A stretch of 64,000 bases of DNA from CAMLIZ01 sp040758375 (lineage in GTDB: Bacteria > Pseudomonadota > Gammaproteobacteria > Burkholderiales > Burkholderiaceae_C): contig JBFLWE010000010.1 in assembly GCA_040758375.1 (NCBI GenBank), positions 1 through 64,000 of the forward strand. Reading direction: 5' to 3'. Positions 11,919 through 20,709 of the stretch are shown piece by piece (position 1 is the stretch's first letter; each line of letters begins with the position of its first letter). Below the pieces are notes generated by a model. The model searched no databases and was not told the DNA's origin. It saw only the letters and a list, made by a program, of their open reading frames with translations. The translations under genes were made by a program, and so were the position numbers.

Positions 11919-14527
11919 GGCTGCCCCTGCGGATCCACCGACCAATGGTCGCGCCGGCACAAGCCGCGCGCCTCGCAGTGCTCGCACACCGCGCCGTCGC
12001 CCAGCGCCGGCAGCGGCTCGCCTGCGCGCATTCGCCGCAGCTCCTGGCCCAGCGACTGCAGCAGCACGCGTGCGCTGCGCGTCACGTCGGGGTGCTGCAC
12101 GGTGCGCACGCCCTCCGCGTCGTCGAGTGCCAGGTACGCCGCTTCCAGGCCCGCGCCGGCGCCATCGGGCTGCAGCAGCTGCAGCGCCGCGTAGAACGCG
12201 AGCTGCGTGTCCTCCAGCGGGTCGCGCACGCGCTTGCGCAAGCTGTCGTAGGGCACGGTCTTGTAGTCCAGAAGATGTTGCACCCCGCCGCGCCGGTCGA
12301 TCCGGTCGATGCGGCCGCGCAGCACGGTGTCCTCCAGCGCTTCAGCGCGCGCCTGTCGCTCAGCCTCGCCCTCGAGCCACTGCGCGCCCTGCGCGTCCCA
12401 GGTCTGCAGCCATTCGGCATAGTGCTGTGCGAAGCGCTCGAACGTGGCCTCGAACGGCAGGAAGCTCGCGTCGTCCAGGCCGGCCTCGGCCCGCTCCGCC
12501 TCGCCCGTCTCGCGCAAGGCGCGCAGGTCGGCCTCGACGCTGCGCGGGCCGGGCCGTTGCTGATGAAAGCGCCACAGCACGGCATGCAGCCAGTTGCCGT
12601 AGTCGCGCTTCTCGGCCTCGTCGTCCAGCTCCTGCGCCTCCTTCAAGCCCAGCACGCTGCGCGAGAAGAAGCGATAGGGGCAGTCCCGCAGCGCCTCCAC
12701 CGCGCTCGCGCTCAGCGCCGTCGGCAGCCGCCCGGCAGCGCGCGGCGCCGGCCGGCGCAGCGGCATGGGTGTCACCGGCATAGGGCGGCGGGGGTCGGGC
12801 ATGCACCGCACCGGCACGCCAGCGCGTTCGTGCAACAACAACAGTCTCTCGACCAGCGGGCTGGGTTCGCGCAACTCGCCCTCGTCGTGCCGCCGGCAGG
12901 ACAACAGCACCTGCGGCACCCGCAGCAACTGCGCCAGCGCCACCGCCTCGTCGCGCTGCTGCGCGGCCGACGACGGCAGGCCCAGCGCCACCGACAGCGC
13001 CTCGCCGAGCAAAGGATCGGGGGCCACCGGCGCGCCCAGGTGCCGATCGTCGGCAGCCGGCAGCACCGCCGCGGCAAACGGCCTGAGCACCGCACGCCGC
13101 AGCGGCGTGATCACGACCGCCGGCGCTTGGGGCGGCGGGGGCGGCTCGAACACCGCCTGCTCCAGCAACTCATCCACCAATTGCACCCACTCGCTCCAGC
13201 GCAACACCGCCCCGCCCAAAGCGCCCCAGGCGCCGGCGCCCGCCTCCAGGCGCAAGGCTTGCAGCACCTGGGCACCGGCGGCGTCCGCTTCGAGAGCGTT
13301 CCACTGACCGCTGTCGCGCAGCACGCCGGCCAGGCGCTCCATCCATTGCGCCAGCGGCACCCGCCCCTCGCCCAGCGGGGCCAGCCGCTCCTGCGCCCAG
13401 TGCCAGGCCTCGCGGGCCGGCCCTTCGAGGGCCAGATGCTGCAGCGCCTGGCGCCGGGTGCACGCATGCTGGCGGATCGCGCGCTCCAGCGCGTCGACAG
13501 TGGGCGCCGACGGCACGGCCTTCAACCAGTCGAGCAGTTCGTCGGTGGAGGCCGAAGGTTGGGCGGCACGCAGCAAGGCCATCACACCGGCTGCGGCGCG
13601 CGTGGTCGACAGTTTCCAGCCCGTCTCGTCGAGCACCGGCACTTGCTGCCGCGCCAGCAGCGCACCGACCCGGCGCACCAGCAGGCGGTCCTGCGCGATC
13701 AGGGCCAGCGGTCGCTCGCCCCGTGAAAGCAGGTTCAGCAAATGCGCCGCCGTGCGCTCGGCCTCGTCCTCGAAGTCATCGCATACCGTCTGCGCCAGCC
13801 CCTTGGAGGCCGGCACCGCCGCCAACGGGTCCATGCCCGCCGGCGGATCGGCTTGCAGCGCGAGGCAGGGCGTCGCTACGCAGGCCGCGCCCAGCAGGGC
13901 CTCGACGAAGGCGTTCTCCCCGCCGGCCTGCAGCGCGATCCAGGCTCCCGGGCGCAGCAGGAACAGGTTGTCCGTGTTCCACGGCGCGCTGGCGCACACC
14001 CATTCGAACGCCACCCTTGCCAGCAGCCGTTCGGTGCCACCGGGGCCGTCCGAGGCGGCCAGCAACGCGCGGGCCTGCTCCTCCCACGCCGGGCGCTGTG
14101 CCGGCGCGATCGCCGCAGCCCGTTGCGCGAGCCGCTGGGCACAATCGACCAGGCTGGCAATCGTGTGCTCGAAGGCCCTGGCGTCGCGCTCGGCCCATTG
14201 ACGCGCCCAGGCCTGCCCCCGCAGCAACTGGCGCGCGCGCAAGCGATCCTGTGCGGTGTCGAAGCTCAGCGCACCGTCGGGACGCTGCACCGGTGCAGTC
14301 GCGGCGGCCAGCGTGCGCACGGTCTCGATGCGCGGCAGCCACGGTCCCAGGCGGCCGAAAGCACGCCGCGCCGGCACGAGATGCTGCGCCAGCGGCACCA
14401 GCACCACCGCGTCGCGCGCGACCACGCCGCACGCGCGCAGCCAAGCCCCGCTTTGCTCGGCGATGCGGTCCCACGCAAGCGCCAAGTCGCCTTCGAAGTC
14501 AAGGGTGATGCGTGCTATCTCGGCCAT
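11915..14527 (-). CDS. addB: PD-(D/E)XK nuclease, AddB-like subunit
   Basis: The 870-residue protein pairs with AddA in double-strand break repair. The C-terminal third holds the Fe-S nuclease signature: a first cysteine in DCPYRFF, then nuclease residues GRIDRID and LLDYKT, then CEHCEARGLC that would complete a 4Fe-4S site as in AddB. No Walker A is seen in the N-terminal helicase-like part, so ATP hydrolysis probably rests with AddA. The ATG at 14527 (MAEIARITLDFEG) is preferred over a more upstream start at 14653 that would run almost into trxA. The gene is divergent from trxA, with a 128-bp shared upstream region. Confidence 0.88.
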   Translation of the reverse strand: MAEIARITLDFEGDLALAWDRIAEQSGAWLRACGVVARDAVVLVPLAQHLVPARRAFGRLGPWLPRIETVRTLAAATAPVQRPDGALSFDTAQDRLRARQLLRGQAWARQWAERDARAFEHTIASLVDCAQRLAQRAAAIAPAQRPAWEEQARALLAASDGPGGTERLLARVAFEWVCASAPWNTDNLFLLRPGAWIALQAGGENAFVEALLGAACVATPCLALQADPPAGMDPLAAVPASKGLAQTVCDDFEDEAERTAAHLLNLLSRGERPLALIAQDRLLVRRVGALLARQQVPVLDETGWKLSTTRAAAGVMALLRAAQPSASTDELLDWLKAVPSAPTVDALERAIRQHACTRRQALQHLALEGPAREAWHWAQERLAPLGEGRVPLAQWMERLAGVLRDSGQWNALEADAAGAQVLQALRLEAGAGAWGALGGAVLRWSEWVQLVDELLEQAVFEPPPPPQAPAVVITPLRRAVLRPFAAAVLPAADDRHLGAPVAPDPLLGEALSVALGLPSSAAQQRDEAVALAQLLRVPQVLLSCRRHDEGELREPSPLVERLLLLHERAGVPVRCMPDPRRPMPVTPMPLRRPAPRAAGRLPTALSASAVEALRDCPYRFFSRSVLGLKEAQELDDEAEKRDYGNWLHAVLWRFHQQRPGPRSVEADLRALRETGEAERAEAGLDDASFLPFEATFERFAQHYAEWLQTWDAQGAQWLEGEAERQARAEALEDTVLRGRIDRIDRRGGVQHLLDYKTVPYDSLRKRVRDPLEDTQLAFYAALQLLQPDGAGAGLEAAYLALDDAEGVRTVQHPDVTRSARVLLQSLGQELRRMRAGEPLPALGDGAVCEHCEARGLCRRDHWSVDPQGQP

Positions 14528-14655
14528 AGCCTCTACTGGGCTCCCTGAGGGAAAAAGGGGTTGGGGCTTTATGTCAGAATGGCCTCGCCCCTCGAAAACC
14601 ACACCAAGAATCTCTTGATTCACTCGCAAATGGGGCCCGAAAGAGGACGCCAACG

Positions 14656-14985
14656 ATGAGCAGTGACCTGATCAAACACATCTCCGATGCATCGTTCGAA
14701 AGCGATGTGCTCAAGTCCGACAAGCCGGTGCTCGTCGATTATTGGGCCGAGTGGTGCGGCCCCTGCAAGATGATCGCACCGATCCTCGACGAAGTTTCGC
14801 AGACCTACCAGGACAAACTGCAGATCGCGAAGATGAACGTCGATGAAAACCGCGAGGTGCCCGCCAAGTTCGGCATTCGCGGCATCCCGACGCTCATGCT
14901 GTTCAAGAACGGCCAGCTCGCCGCCACCAAGGTGGGCGCGCTGTCGAAGGCCCAGTTGACGGCCTTCCTCGACGGTCATCTATAA
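14656..14985 (+). CDS. trxA: Thioredoxin 1
   Basis: A 109-residue cytoplasmic disulfide reductase with the canonical active site WCGPC (Cys34, Cys37), the buried Asp in LVDYWAEW, and the cis-proline loop GIRGIPTLMLF. It supplies electrons to ribonucleotide reductase, methionine sulfoxide reductases and others. An AGAGGA lies upstream of the ATG. The end of the coding sequence contains a likely promoter for rho (TTGACG at 14956, TATAAT at 14981, the latter overlapping the stop codon). Confidence 0.98.
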   Translation: MSSDLIKHISDASFESDVLKSDKPVLVDYWAEWCGPCKMIAPILDEVSQTYQDKLQIAKMNVDENREVPAKFGIRGIPTLMLFKNGQLAATKVGALSKAQLTAFLDGHL

Positions 14986-14986
14986 T
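14956..14986 (+). promoter_or_regulatory. Probable sigma-70 promoter for rho inside the trxA 3' end
   Basis: A -35 TTGACG (14956-14961) and a perfect -10 TATAAT (14981-14986) are separated by 19 bp, slightly long. The -10 overlaps the trxA stop. Transcription would start near 14993, giving rho a leader of about 250 nt. Confidence 0.6.
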
Positions 14987-14997
14987 TCTTTTCAAAT

Positions 14998-15052
14998 GTC
15001 GCGGGCCGGGTGAGCCCCATCGGCCAAAAGCGATAGGCCCACAGCCCGCGAC
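14998..15052 (+). promoter_or_regulatory. Stem-loop at the 5' end of the rho leader
   Basis: Perfect 9-bp arms GTCGCGGGC (14998-15006) and GCCCGCGAC (15044-15052) enclose an inner, imperfect stem (CCATCG with CGATAGG) closed by a GCCAAAAG-like loop. There is no T-tract, so it is not an ordinary intrinsic terminator. The rest of the 14986-15242 spacer holds no gene I can support. It may protect the transcript or take part in rho autoregulation. Confidence 0.5.
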
Positions 15053-15242
15053 CAGCATTGCCACCACGCCTCGAATAGCGCGTGGGTTCGGCCCAAAAAA
15101 CTCCAGCGTCCCTTAGTTTCTTTCGCGCTCGCGAGTTGGCGCGCTGCGATCCGGCACACGGGCCGGCAGCGCTGAAAGCCGATCGTTTCCGGTGAGGCAT
15201 GCCTTTGGCGAAGGCGCTCACCTCCACCAGGGTGTCCACCCC

Positions 15243-16508
15243 ATGCATTTATCCGAACTGAAAGCGCTCCACGTCTCCGAGCTCATCAAGATGGGCGAGC
15301 AGCTGGAGATCGACAACGTCAGCCGCATGCGCAAGCAGGAGTTGATGTTCGCGATCATGAAAAAGCGCGCAAAGGCCGGCGAACAGGTCTTCGGCGACGG
15401 CGTGCTGGAAGTGCTGCCCGACGGCTTCGGCTTCCTGCGCTCGCCCGACACGAGCTACATGGCGTCCACCGACGACATCTACCTCTCGCCCAGCCAGATC
15501 CGGCGCTTCAACCTGCACACCGGCGACGCCATCGAAGGCGAGGTGCGCGTGCCCAAGGACGGCGAGCGCTATTTCGCGCTGGTGAAGGTGGACCGCGTCA
15601 ACGGCCTGTCGCCCGAGGAAAACAAGCACAAGATCATGTTCGAGAACCTGACCCCGCTGTTCCCCAAGGAACAGTTCAGGCTCGAGCGTGAGAACTTGAA
15701 GAGCGACGAGAACGTCACCAGCCGCATCATCGACCTGATCGCACCCATCGGCAAAGGCCAGCGCGCGCTGATCGTCTCGCCGCCCAAGAGCGGCAAGACG
15801 GTGATGATGCAGAACCTCGCGCACGCCATCACCTCCAACTATCCCGAGGTCTACCTCATGGTGCTGCTGGTCGATGAGCGCCCCGAGGAGGTGACCGAGA
15901 TGCAGCGCACGGTGCGCGGCGAGGTGATCAGCTCCACCTTCGACGAGCCGGCCGCCCGACACGTGCAGGTGGCCGAGATGGTGATCGAGCGCGCCAAGCG
16001 CCTGGTGGAGCTGAAGAAGGACGTGGTGATCCTGCTCGACTCGATCACCCGCCTGGCGCGCGCCTACAACAACGTGCTGCCCTCTTCCGGCAAGGTGCTC
16101 ACCGGCGGCGTCGACGCCAACGCGCTGCAGCGCCCCAAGCGCTTCTTCGGCGCGGCGCGCAACATCGAGGAAGGCGGCTCGCTCACCATCATCGGCACCG
16201 CGCTCATCGACACCGGCAGCCGCATGGACGAGGTGATCTACGAAGAGTTCAAGGGCACCGGCAACTGCGAGATCCACCTCGACCGCCGCATGTCCGAGAA
16301 GCGGGTGTACCCCTCGATCCTGCTCAACAAGAGCGGTACGCGCCGCGAGGAGCTGCTGCTCAAGCCCGAGATCCTGCAAAAGAGCTGGATCCTGCGCAAG
16401 CTGCTCTATCCGATGGACGAGATCGAGGCAATGGAGTTCATCCTCGACAAGATGAAGGCGACGAAGACGAACCTCGACTTCTTCGACCTGATGCGCCGCG
16501 GCGGCTGA
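15243..16508 (+). CDS. rho: Transcription termination factor Rho
   Basis: A 421-residue hexameric RNA-dependent ATPase/helicase that ends transcription. The N-terminal helix-extended-helix starts MHLSELKALHVSELIKMGEQ. The RNA-binding cold-shock-like domain contains GFGFLRSPDTSYMASTDDIYLSPSQIRRF. Walker A is PPKSGKTVMM near residue 180, and later segments include LLVDERPEEVTEM and LLDSITRLARAYN (Walker B region). The upstream frame extension to 15192 has no Rho homology; the ATG at 15243 matches the family. The trxA-rho-rpmE2 order is common in betaproteobacteria. The long leader is consistent with autoregulated attenuation known for rho. Confidence 0.98.
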   Translation: MHLSELKALHVSELIKMGEQLEIDNVSRMRKQELMFAIMKKRAKAGEQVFGDGVLEVLPDGFGFLRSPDTSYMASTDDIYLSPSQIRRFNLHTGDAIEGEVRVPKDGERYFALVKVDRVNGLSPEENKHKIMFENLTPLFPKEQFRLERENLKSDENVTSRIIDLIAPIGKGQRALIVSPPKSGKTVMMQNLAHAITSNYPEVYLMVLLVDERPEEVTEMQRTVRGEVISSTFDEPAARHVQVAEMVIERAKRLVELKKDVVILLDSITRLARAYNNVLPSSGKVLTGGVDANALQRPKRFFGAARNIEEGGSLTIIGTALIDTGSRMDEVIYEEFKGTGNCEIHLDRRMSEKRVYPSILLNKSGTRREELLLKPEILQKSWILRKLLYPMDEIEAMEFILDKMKATKTNLDFFDLMRRGG

Positions 16509-16537
16509 AGCGGCCGAAACGCCGTCGCGGCCTATCG

Positions 16538-16543
16538 TATAAT
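16538..16543 (+). promoter_or_regulatory. Candidate -10 element for rpmE2
   Basis: A perfect TATAAT lies 69 bp before the rpmE2 ATG, in the short spacer after rho. No convincing -35 is present at 16-18 bp. Confidence 0.35.
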
Positions 16544-16611
16544 CCGCCGTTTCACGGAAAGTGCCCCGGCGTGGTGCCGAGGTGGCTCCCGGCTCCAGAC
16601 ACGAGGTTTCC

Positions 16612-16872
16612 ATGAAAGAAGGCATCCACCCCAACTACCGCGAAGTCTGCTTCGTGGACCTGTCCAACGGCTTCAAGTTCGTCACGCGCTCCTGCGTGCA
16701 GACCAAGGAAACCGTGAAGATGGACGATGGCCGCGAGCTGCCGCTGTTCAAGCTGGAGACCACCAGCGAGACGCACCCGTTCTACACCGGCACGCAAAAG
16801 AGCGTGGACAGCCTGGGTGGCCGCGTCGAGAAGTTCCGCAACAAGTTCGCCAAGGTCGGCATCAAGAAGTAA
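16612..16872 (+). CDS. rpmE2: 50S ribosomal protein L31 type B
   Basis: The 86-residue protein starts MKEGIHPNYREVCFVDLSNG and ends with the L31 tail (HPFYTGTQKSVDSLGGRVEKFRNKF). It has the longer type-B form and lacks the CxxC zinc pair of type A, so it is the zinc-independent paralogue type. A family upstream start at 16561 is rejected because homology begins at 16612. It is followed at once by a strong intrinsic terminator. No Zur-box could be recognised by eye. Confidence 0.96.
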   Translation: MKEGIHPNYREVCFVDLSNGFKFVTRSCVQTKETVKMDDGRELPLFKLETTSETHPFYTGTQKSVDSLGGRVEKFRNKFAKVGIKK

Positions 16873-16888
16873 GCCGCTTCGTGGCCCA

Positions 16889-16920
16889 CAAAAAGGCAGC
16901 CTGACGAGCTGCCTTTTTTG
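16889..16920 (+). terminator. Intrinsic terminator of rpmE2
   Basis: The hairpin AAAAGGCAGC / GCTGCCTTTT with loop CTGACGA is followed by a T-run (cttttttg). It ends only 30 nt before the GTG start of the glycosyltransferase gene. Confidence 0.88.
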
Positions 16921-16950
16921 TTGGCCTCGCACTCCTATCATTCGGCCTTC

Positions 16951-18603
16951 GTGAGCACGCCCAACCCCGCCCTCGTCAGCCAACAGGCCGTGCAGCGCCT
17001 GCCGCGGCTGGCGCTGCTGCTGTTCTGCGCGGCCTACGTGCTGCCGGGCCTCTTCGGCCGCGACCCCTGGAAAAACGCCGACCTCACGGCCTTCGGCTAC
17101 ATGGTGAACATGGCGCAGGGCAAGACGAGCTGGCTCGACCCCGCCATCGCAGGCCTGCCAATGGAAACGGCGCTGCTGCCGCATTGGCTGGGCGCGGCTT
17201 TCATCGCCCTGCTGTCGCCCTGGGTCGACCCGGCGTTCGCCGCGCGGCTGCCCTTTGTCGCGCTGCTCACCCTGACCCTGGTGCTCACCTGGTACAGCTG
17301 CTTCCACCTGGCGCGCACCGACCGCGCGCAGCCCCTGCCCTTTGCCTTCGGCGGCGAGGCGAAGACGGTGGACTACGCACGGGCCATCGCCGACGGCGCG
17401 CTGCTGGCGCTGATCGCCACGCTGGGGCTGCTGCAGCTGGGTCACGAAACGACACCCGAGCTGGCGCAGCTGTGTTCGGCGGTGCTGTTCCTCTGGGGCC
17501 TCGCGGCGGCACCGTTTCGCGGCGTCCGGGCGGTGCTGGCCGTGCTGGCCGCATTGCCACTGCTGGCGGCCAGTGGTGCTCCGGCCATGGCCTTGGGCAT
17601 CGGCCTCTGGGGCACCTGGGTCTGCTTACGGCACCCTCCCGAGGGCGCCCCGCGCTTCTGGCGATGGGCCGCGATCGCCACGCTGGCCGGCGCCTTGGCC
17701 GGCTGGGCCCTGGGCACCTGGGCGGTGCGCTGGCACTTCACGCCCGACTTCGCACAGCTTCGCCAGTTGCTGCGCCTGTTCCTCTGGTTCCTCTGGCCGG
17801 CCTGGGTGCTGGCCCTCTGGACGCTGTGGCGCTGGCGGCAACACCTCGCGCAACCTCACTTGTCGCTGCCGCTGGGCATGGCGGTCATTGCCGCCTCCTC
17901 GTGCATTGCGATGGGAGGCTCCGACCGTGCCTTGATGCTCGGCCTGCCCGCGATGGCGGTGCTGGCGGCGTTTGCGCTGCCGACATTCAAGCGCAGCACG
18001 TCGGCCGCGATCGACTGGTTCTCGGTGTTCTTCTTCACCGGTGCAGCCCTGTTCGCCTGGGTGATGTACATCGCCATGCAGACCGGCGTGCCGGCCAAGC
18101 CGGCGGCCAACGTCGCCAAGCTGGCGCCCGGCTTCACGCCGGTGTTCTCGCTGGTGGAACTGCTTGCAGCGCTGGCCGGCACCCTCGCCTGGCTGTGGCT
18201 GGTGCGCTGGCGCACCGGGCGGCACCGCCACGCGCTGTGGAAGAGCCTGGTGCTGCCAGCCAGCGGCGTGGCGCTGTGCTGGCTGCTCGTGATGACGCTG
18301 TGGCTGCCCATCGTCGACTACGACCGCAGCTACCGCCCCTGGGTGATGCGCGTCGCGCGGCACGTCAAGCGTGACGAGTGCATCAGCGCCCGCGGCTTGC
18401 CGCGCGCGCCGCTGGCCGCGCTGGAGTACTACGGCGGCTACCGCGTCGATGCGCGGCCTGGCGTGCCGATCGAGGCGTGCCCGGTGCTGCTGAAGCCGGG
18501 CGCCGCACCGCCTCCGGCCGGCTGGGTGGTGGCGGCACGCGAGCGCCGCCCCACCGACCGCAACGAACTCACCACGCTGTACCGCCGCGCACCGGCGCGC
18601 TGA
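16951..18603 (+). CDS. Membrane glycosyltransferase, ArnT/PMT-like
   Basis: The 550-residue polytopic protein has about ten hydrophobic segments and a short acidic luminal motif after the first one (FGRDPWKNADLTAFGYM). That Asp-rich loop is typical of GT-C glycosyltransferases such as ArnT and PMT, which use polyprenyl-phosphate sugars. The substrate cannot be inferred. The GTG at 16951 (MSTPNPALVSQQAVQRL) is chosen because the earlier TTG at 16918 lies in the rpmE2 terminator. It has no clear promoter of its own between the terminator and the start. It is convergent with phoR. Confidence 0.75.
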   Translation: MSTPNPALVSQQAVQRLPRLALLLFCAAYVLPGLFGRDPWKNADLTAFGYMVNMAQGKTSWLDPAIAGLPMETALLPHWLGAAFIALLSPWVDPAFAARLPFVALLTLTLVLTWYSCFHLARTDRAQPLPFAFGGEAKTVDYARAIADGALLALIATLGLLQLGHETTPELAQLCSAVLFLWGLAAAPFRGVRAVLAVLAALPLLAASGAPAMALGIGLWGTWVCLRHPPEGAPRFWRWAAIATLAGALAGWALGTWAVRWHFTPDFAQLRQLLRLFLWFLWPAWVLALWTLWRWRQHLAQPHLSLPLGMAVIAASSCIAMGGSDRALMLGLPAMAVLAAFALPTFKRSTSAAIDWFSVFFFTGAALFAWVMYIAMQTGVPAKPAANVAKLAPGFTPVFSLVELLAALAGTLAWLWLVRWRTGRHRHALWKSLVLPASGVALCWLLVMTLWLPIVDYDRSYRPWVMRVARHVKRDECISARGLPRAPLAALEYYGGYRVDARPGVPIEACPVLLKPGAAPPPAGWVVAARERRPTDRNELTTLYRRAPAR

Positions 18604-18618
18604 TGGGCGCAGGCCGCT

Positions 18619-19953
18619 TCAAGCCGCCGCCTGTGTGGCCCGGCGCCGCACGCGCGAAGACGGGAAGATCAGCCTGAAACTCGTGCCCTTGCCCAGCTCG
18701 CTTTGCACGTCGAGCTCGCCACCATGGCGTTGCGCCACATGCTTGACGATCGCCAGGCCCAGCCCGGTGCCGCCGCTGTCGCGCGAGCGGCTGCTGTCCA
18801 CGCGATAGAAGCGCTCCGTCACGCGCGGCAGGTGCTCCTTGGCGATGCCGATGCCTGTGTCGCGCACCTCGACCTCGCCGCCGCCGTCAGGGCGTGCGCG
18901 CCACGACACCTCGACTCGGCCGCCCGCGGGGGTGTAACGCACGGCGTTGTTGACGAGGTTGGCGACCGCGCTGAAAAGCTCGCTCTCATTGCCGGCCAGG
19001 CTGACGTCTGCATCGTCGACGCGGAACTGCAGCTGGTGGCGGCCGGCCGAGAGCGACTGCGCATCGGCTTCGACCTTCAGCAGCAGGGGCGCCAGCGCCA
19101 CCCAATGGTCGGGCGCCGGCCGCGGGCTGCCTTCGAGCTGCGCCAGCTGCAGCAGGTCGCCCACGAGGTTCTGCATGCGACCGGTCTGCTGCCGCATCAG
19201 CACCAGCACGCGCTTGCGCTCGGCCTCGGTGAGCGGCAGGTTGCTCATGGTCTCCACGAAGCCCGCCAGCACCGTCAGCGGCGTGCGGATCTCGTGCGAG
19301 ACGTTGGCGACGAAATCGCGTCGCATCGCGTCGCTGCGCTCGCGTTCGGTGATGTCCTGCGTGAGCACGAGCTTGGTGCCTTCGCCATACGGCCGCACCA
19401 CCACCGACAAGGTACCGCCACCGTGGGGGCTGGGGATCACCAGCGCCTCGCCGAAGCGCTCGCCCTGGAGGTGCGCCACGAACGCCGGCGCCCGAACCAG
19501 ATTGGTCACCGGCTGCTGGCGGTCGCGCACCGGATCGAGCCCCAGTTGGTCGGCCGCCACGGAGTTGCACCACTCGATCTGGTCGCGCTCGTCGAGCAGC
19601 AGCACGCCGTTGGGCGATGCCTCGATGGCCGAAAGAAACTGGCTCAGCCGCTGCCGCTCCTGCTCGAGCGTGCGTTCGCGCGCACGCAGCGCCCTTTCGA
19701 CGCGGTAGCCCACCTCGCCCCAGAAGCGGCGCCCGCGCGGCGCCTGCCCTTCCTGGGAGCCGCGCAGCCAGCGCATCAGGCGGTGCGCAGCCACTGCGTC
19801 GATCAGCACCATCGAGGTCACGGCCACGACCGCACCCACCAGCACCGACCAGCGCGGGGGCACGTCGATCGCCAGGCCGAGCAACCAGCCGCCGGCGCCG
19901 CCGGCCAGCACGATCAGCCATGCGGCGACCAGGCGCGGCCAGACCCAGTTCAT
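18619..19953 (-). CDS. phoR: Phosphate regulon sensor histidine kinase PhoR
   Basis: The 444-residue inner-membrane kinase senses phosphate through the Pst transporter and PhoU and phosphorylates PhoB. Two N-terminal membrane segments (about 8-30 and 35-55) are followed by a PAS domain (FLSAIEASPNGVLLLDERDQIEW), the HisKA box FVANVSHEIRTPL with His220, and the HATPase region (NLVNNAVRYTPAGG, DTGIGIAKEHLPRVTERFYR, GGTGLGLAIVKH). It lies 13 bp after phoB, last in the pst-pho operon. Confidence 0.95.
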   Translation of the reverse strand: MNWVWPRLVAAWLIVLAGGAGGWLLGLAIDVPPRWSVLVGAVVAVTSMVLIDAVAAHRLMRWLRGSQEGQAPRGRRFWGEVGYRVERALRARERTLEQERQRLSQFLSAIEASPNGVLLLDERDQIEWCNSVAADQLGLDPVRDRQQPVTNLVRAPAFVAHLQGERFGEALVIPSPHGGGTLSVVVRPYGEGTKLVLTQDITERERSDAMRRDFVANVSHEIRTPLTVLAGFVETMSNLPLTEAERKRVLVLMRQQTGRMQNLVGDLLQLAQLEGSPRPAPDHWVALAPLLLKVEADAQSLSAGRHQLQFRVDDADVSLAGNESELFSAVANLVNNAVRYTPAGGRVEVSWRARPDGGGEVEVRDTGIGIAKEHLPRVTERFYRVDSSRSRDSGGTGLGLAIVKHVAQRHGGELDVQSELGKGTSFRLIFPSSRVRRRATQAAA

Positions 19954-19966
19954 GCGCCGCGCACCG

Positions 19967-20686
19967 TCAGGCCGACGCCGAAGGCTCGCCGACCTGCTGC
20001 GTCATGCGGTAGCCGGCGCCGCGCACCGTCTCGATGAGCTGAGCGCAACGCACCGGCATCAGCGCTTCGCGCAGCCGCTTCACGTGCACGTCCACCGTGC
20101 GCTCCTCGATGAAGACGTGATCGCCCCACACGCGGTCGAGCAACTGGGAGCGGCTGTGCACGCGCTCCGGATGCGTCATGAAGAAGTGCAGCAGCTTGAA
20201 CTCGGTGGGGCCCATCTTCACCTCGCGCAGCGCGCCATCGACTTGCCGCGTCACGCGCCGCGTGGCCGGATCGAGCCTCAGCCCTGCGATCTCGACCGCC
20301 GAGTCCAGCGCCTCCGGCGCCCGGCGCCGCAGCACCGCCCGCATGCGCGCGAGCAACTCCTGCGTGGAGAACGGCTTGGTGAGGTAGTCGTCGGCGCCTG
20401 CGTCCAGGCCGGACACCTTGTCGGCCTCTTCCGAACGCGCGGTGAGCATGATGACGGGCAACTCGCGCGTGCGCGGCTCGCTGCGCCAGCGGCGAGCCAG
20501 CGCCAGGCCCGACTGGCCGGGCAGCATCCAGTCGAGCACCACCAGGTCGGGCAGCATGCGGTCCACCTCGCGCTGCGCCTGGTCGGCCGATGCTGCGAGC
20601 GTGACTTCGTAGCCTGCATGCCGCAGGTTGATCGAAATGAGCTCGGCGATTGCCGTCTCGTCTTCCACCACCAGCACCGAACTCAT
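19967..20686 (-). CDS. phoB: Phosphate regulon response regulator PhoB
   Basis: A 239-residue OmpR/PhoB family regulator. The receiver has the acidic pair E8/D9, phospho-acceptor Asp52 (VVLDWMLPG) and Lys in TKPF. The winged-helix DNA-binding domain ends with RTVDVHVKRLREAL and VRGAGYRM. It activates Pho genes by binding tandem TGTCA-type repeats; such repeats occur upstream of pstS at 25275-25303, so the operon is likely autoregulated. Confidence 0.96.
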   Translation of the reverse strand: MSSVLVVEDETAIAELISINLRHAGYEVTLAASADQAQREVDRMLPDLVVLDWMLPGQSGLALARRWRSEPRTRELPVIMLTARSEEADKVSGLDAGADDYLTKPFSTQELLARMRAVLRRRAPEALDSAVEIAGLRLDPATRRVTRQVDGALREVKMGPTEFKLLHFFMTHPERVHSRSQLLDRVWGDHVFIEERTVDVHVKRLREALMPVRCAQLIETVRGAGYRMTQQVGEPSASA

Positions 20687-20709
20687 CGCTTACTTCTCCG
20701 ATTGCCTGG

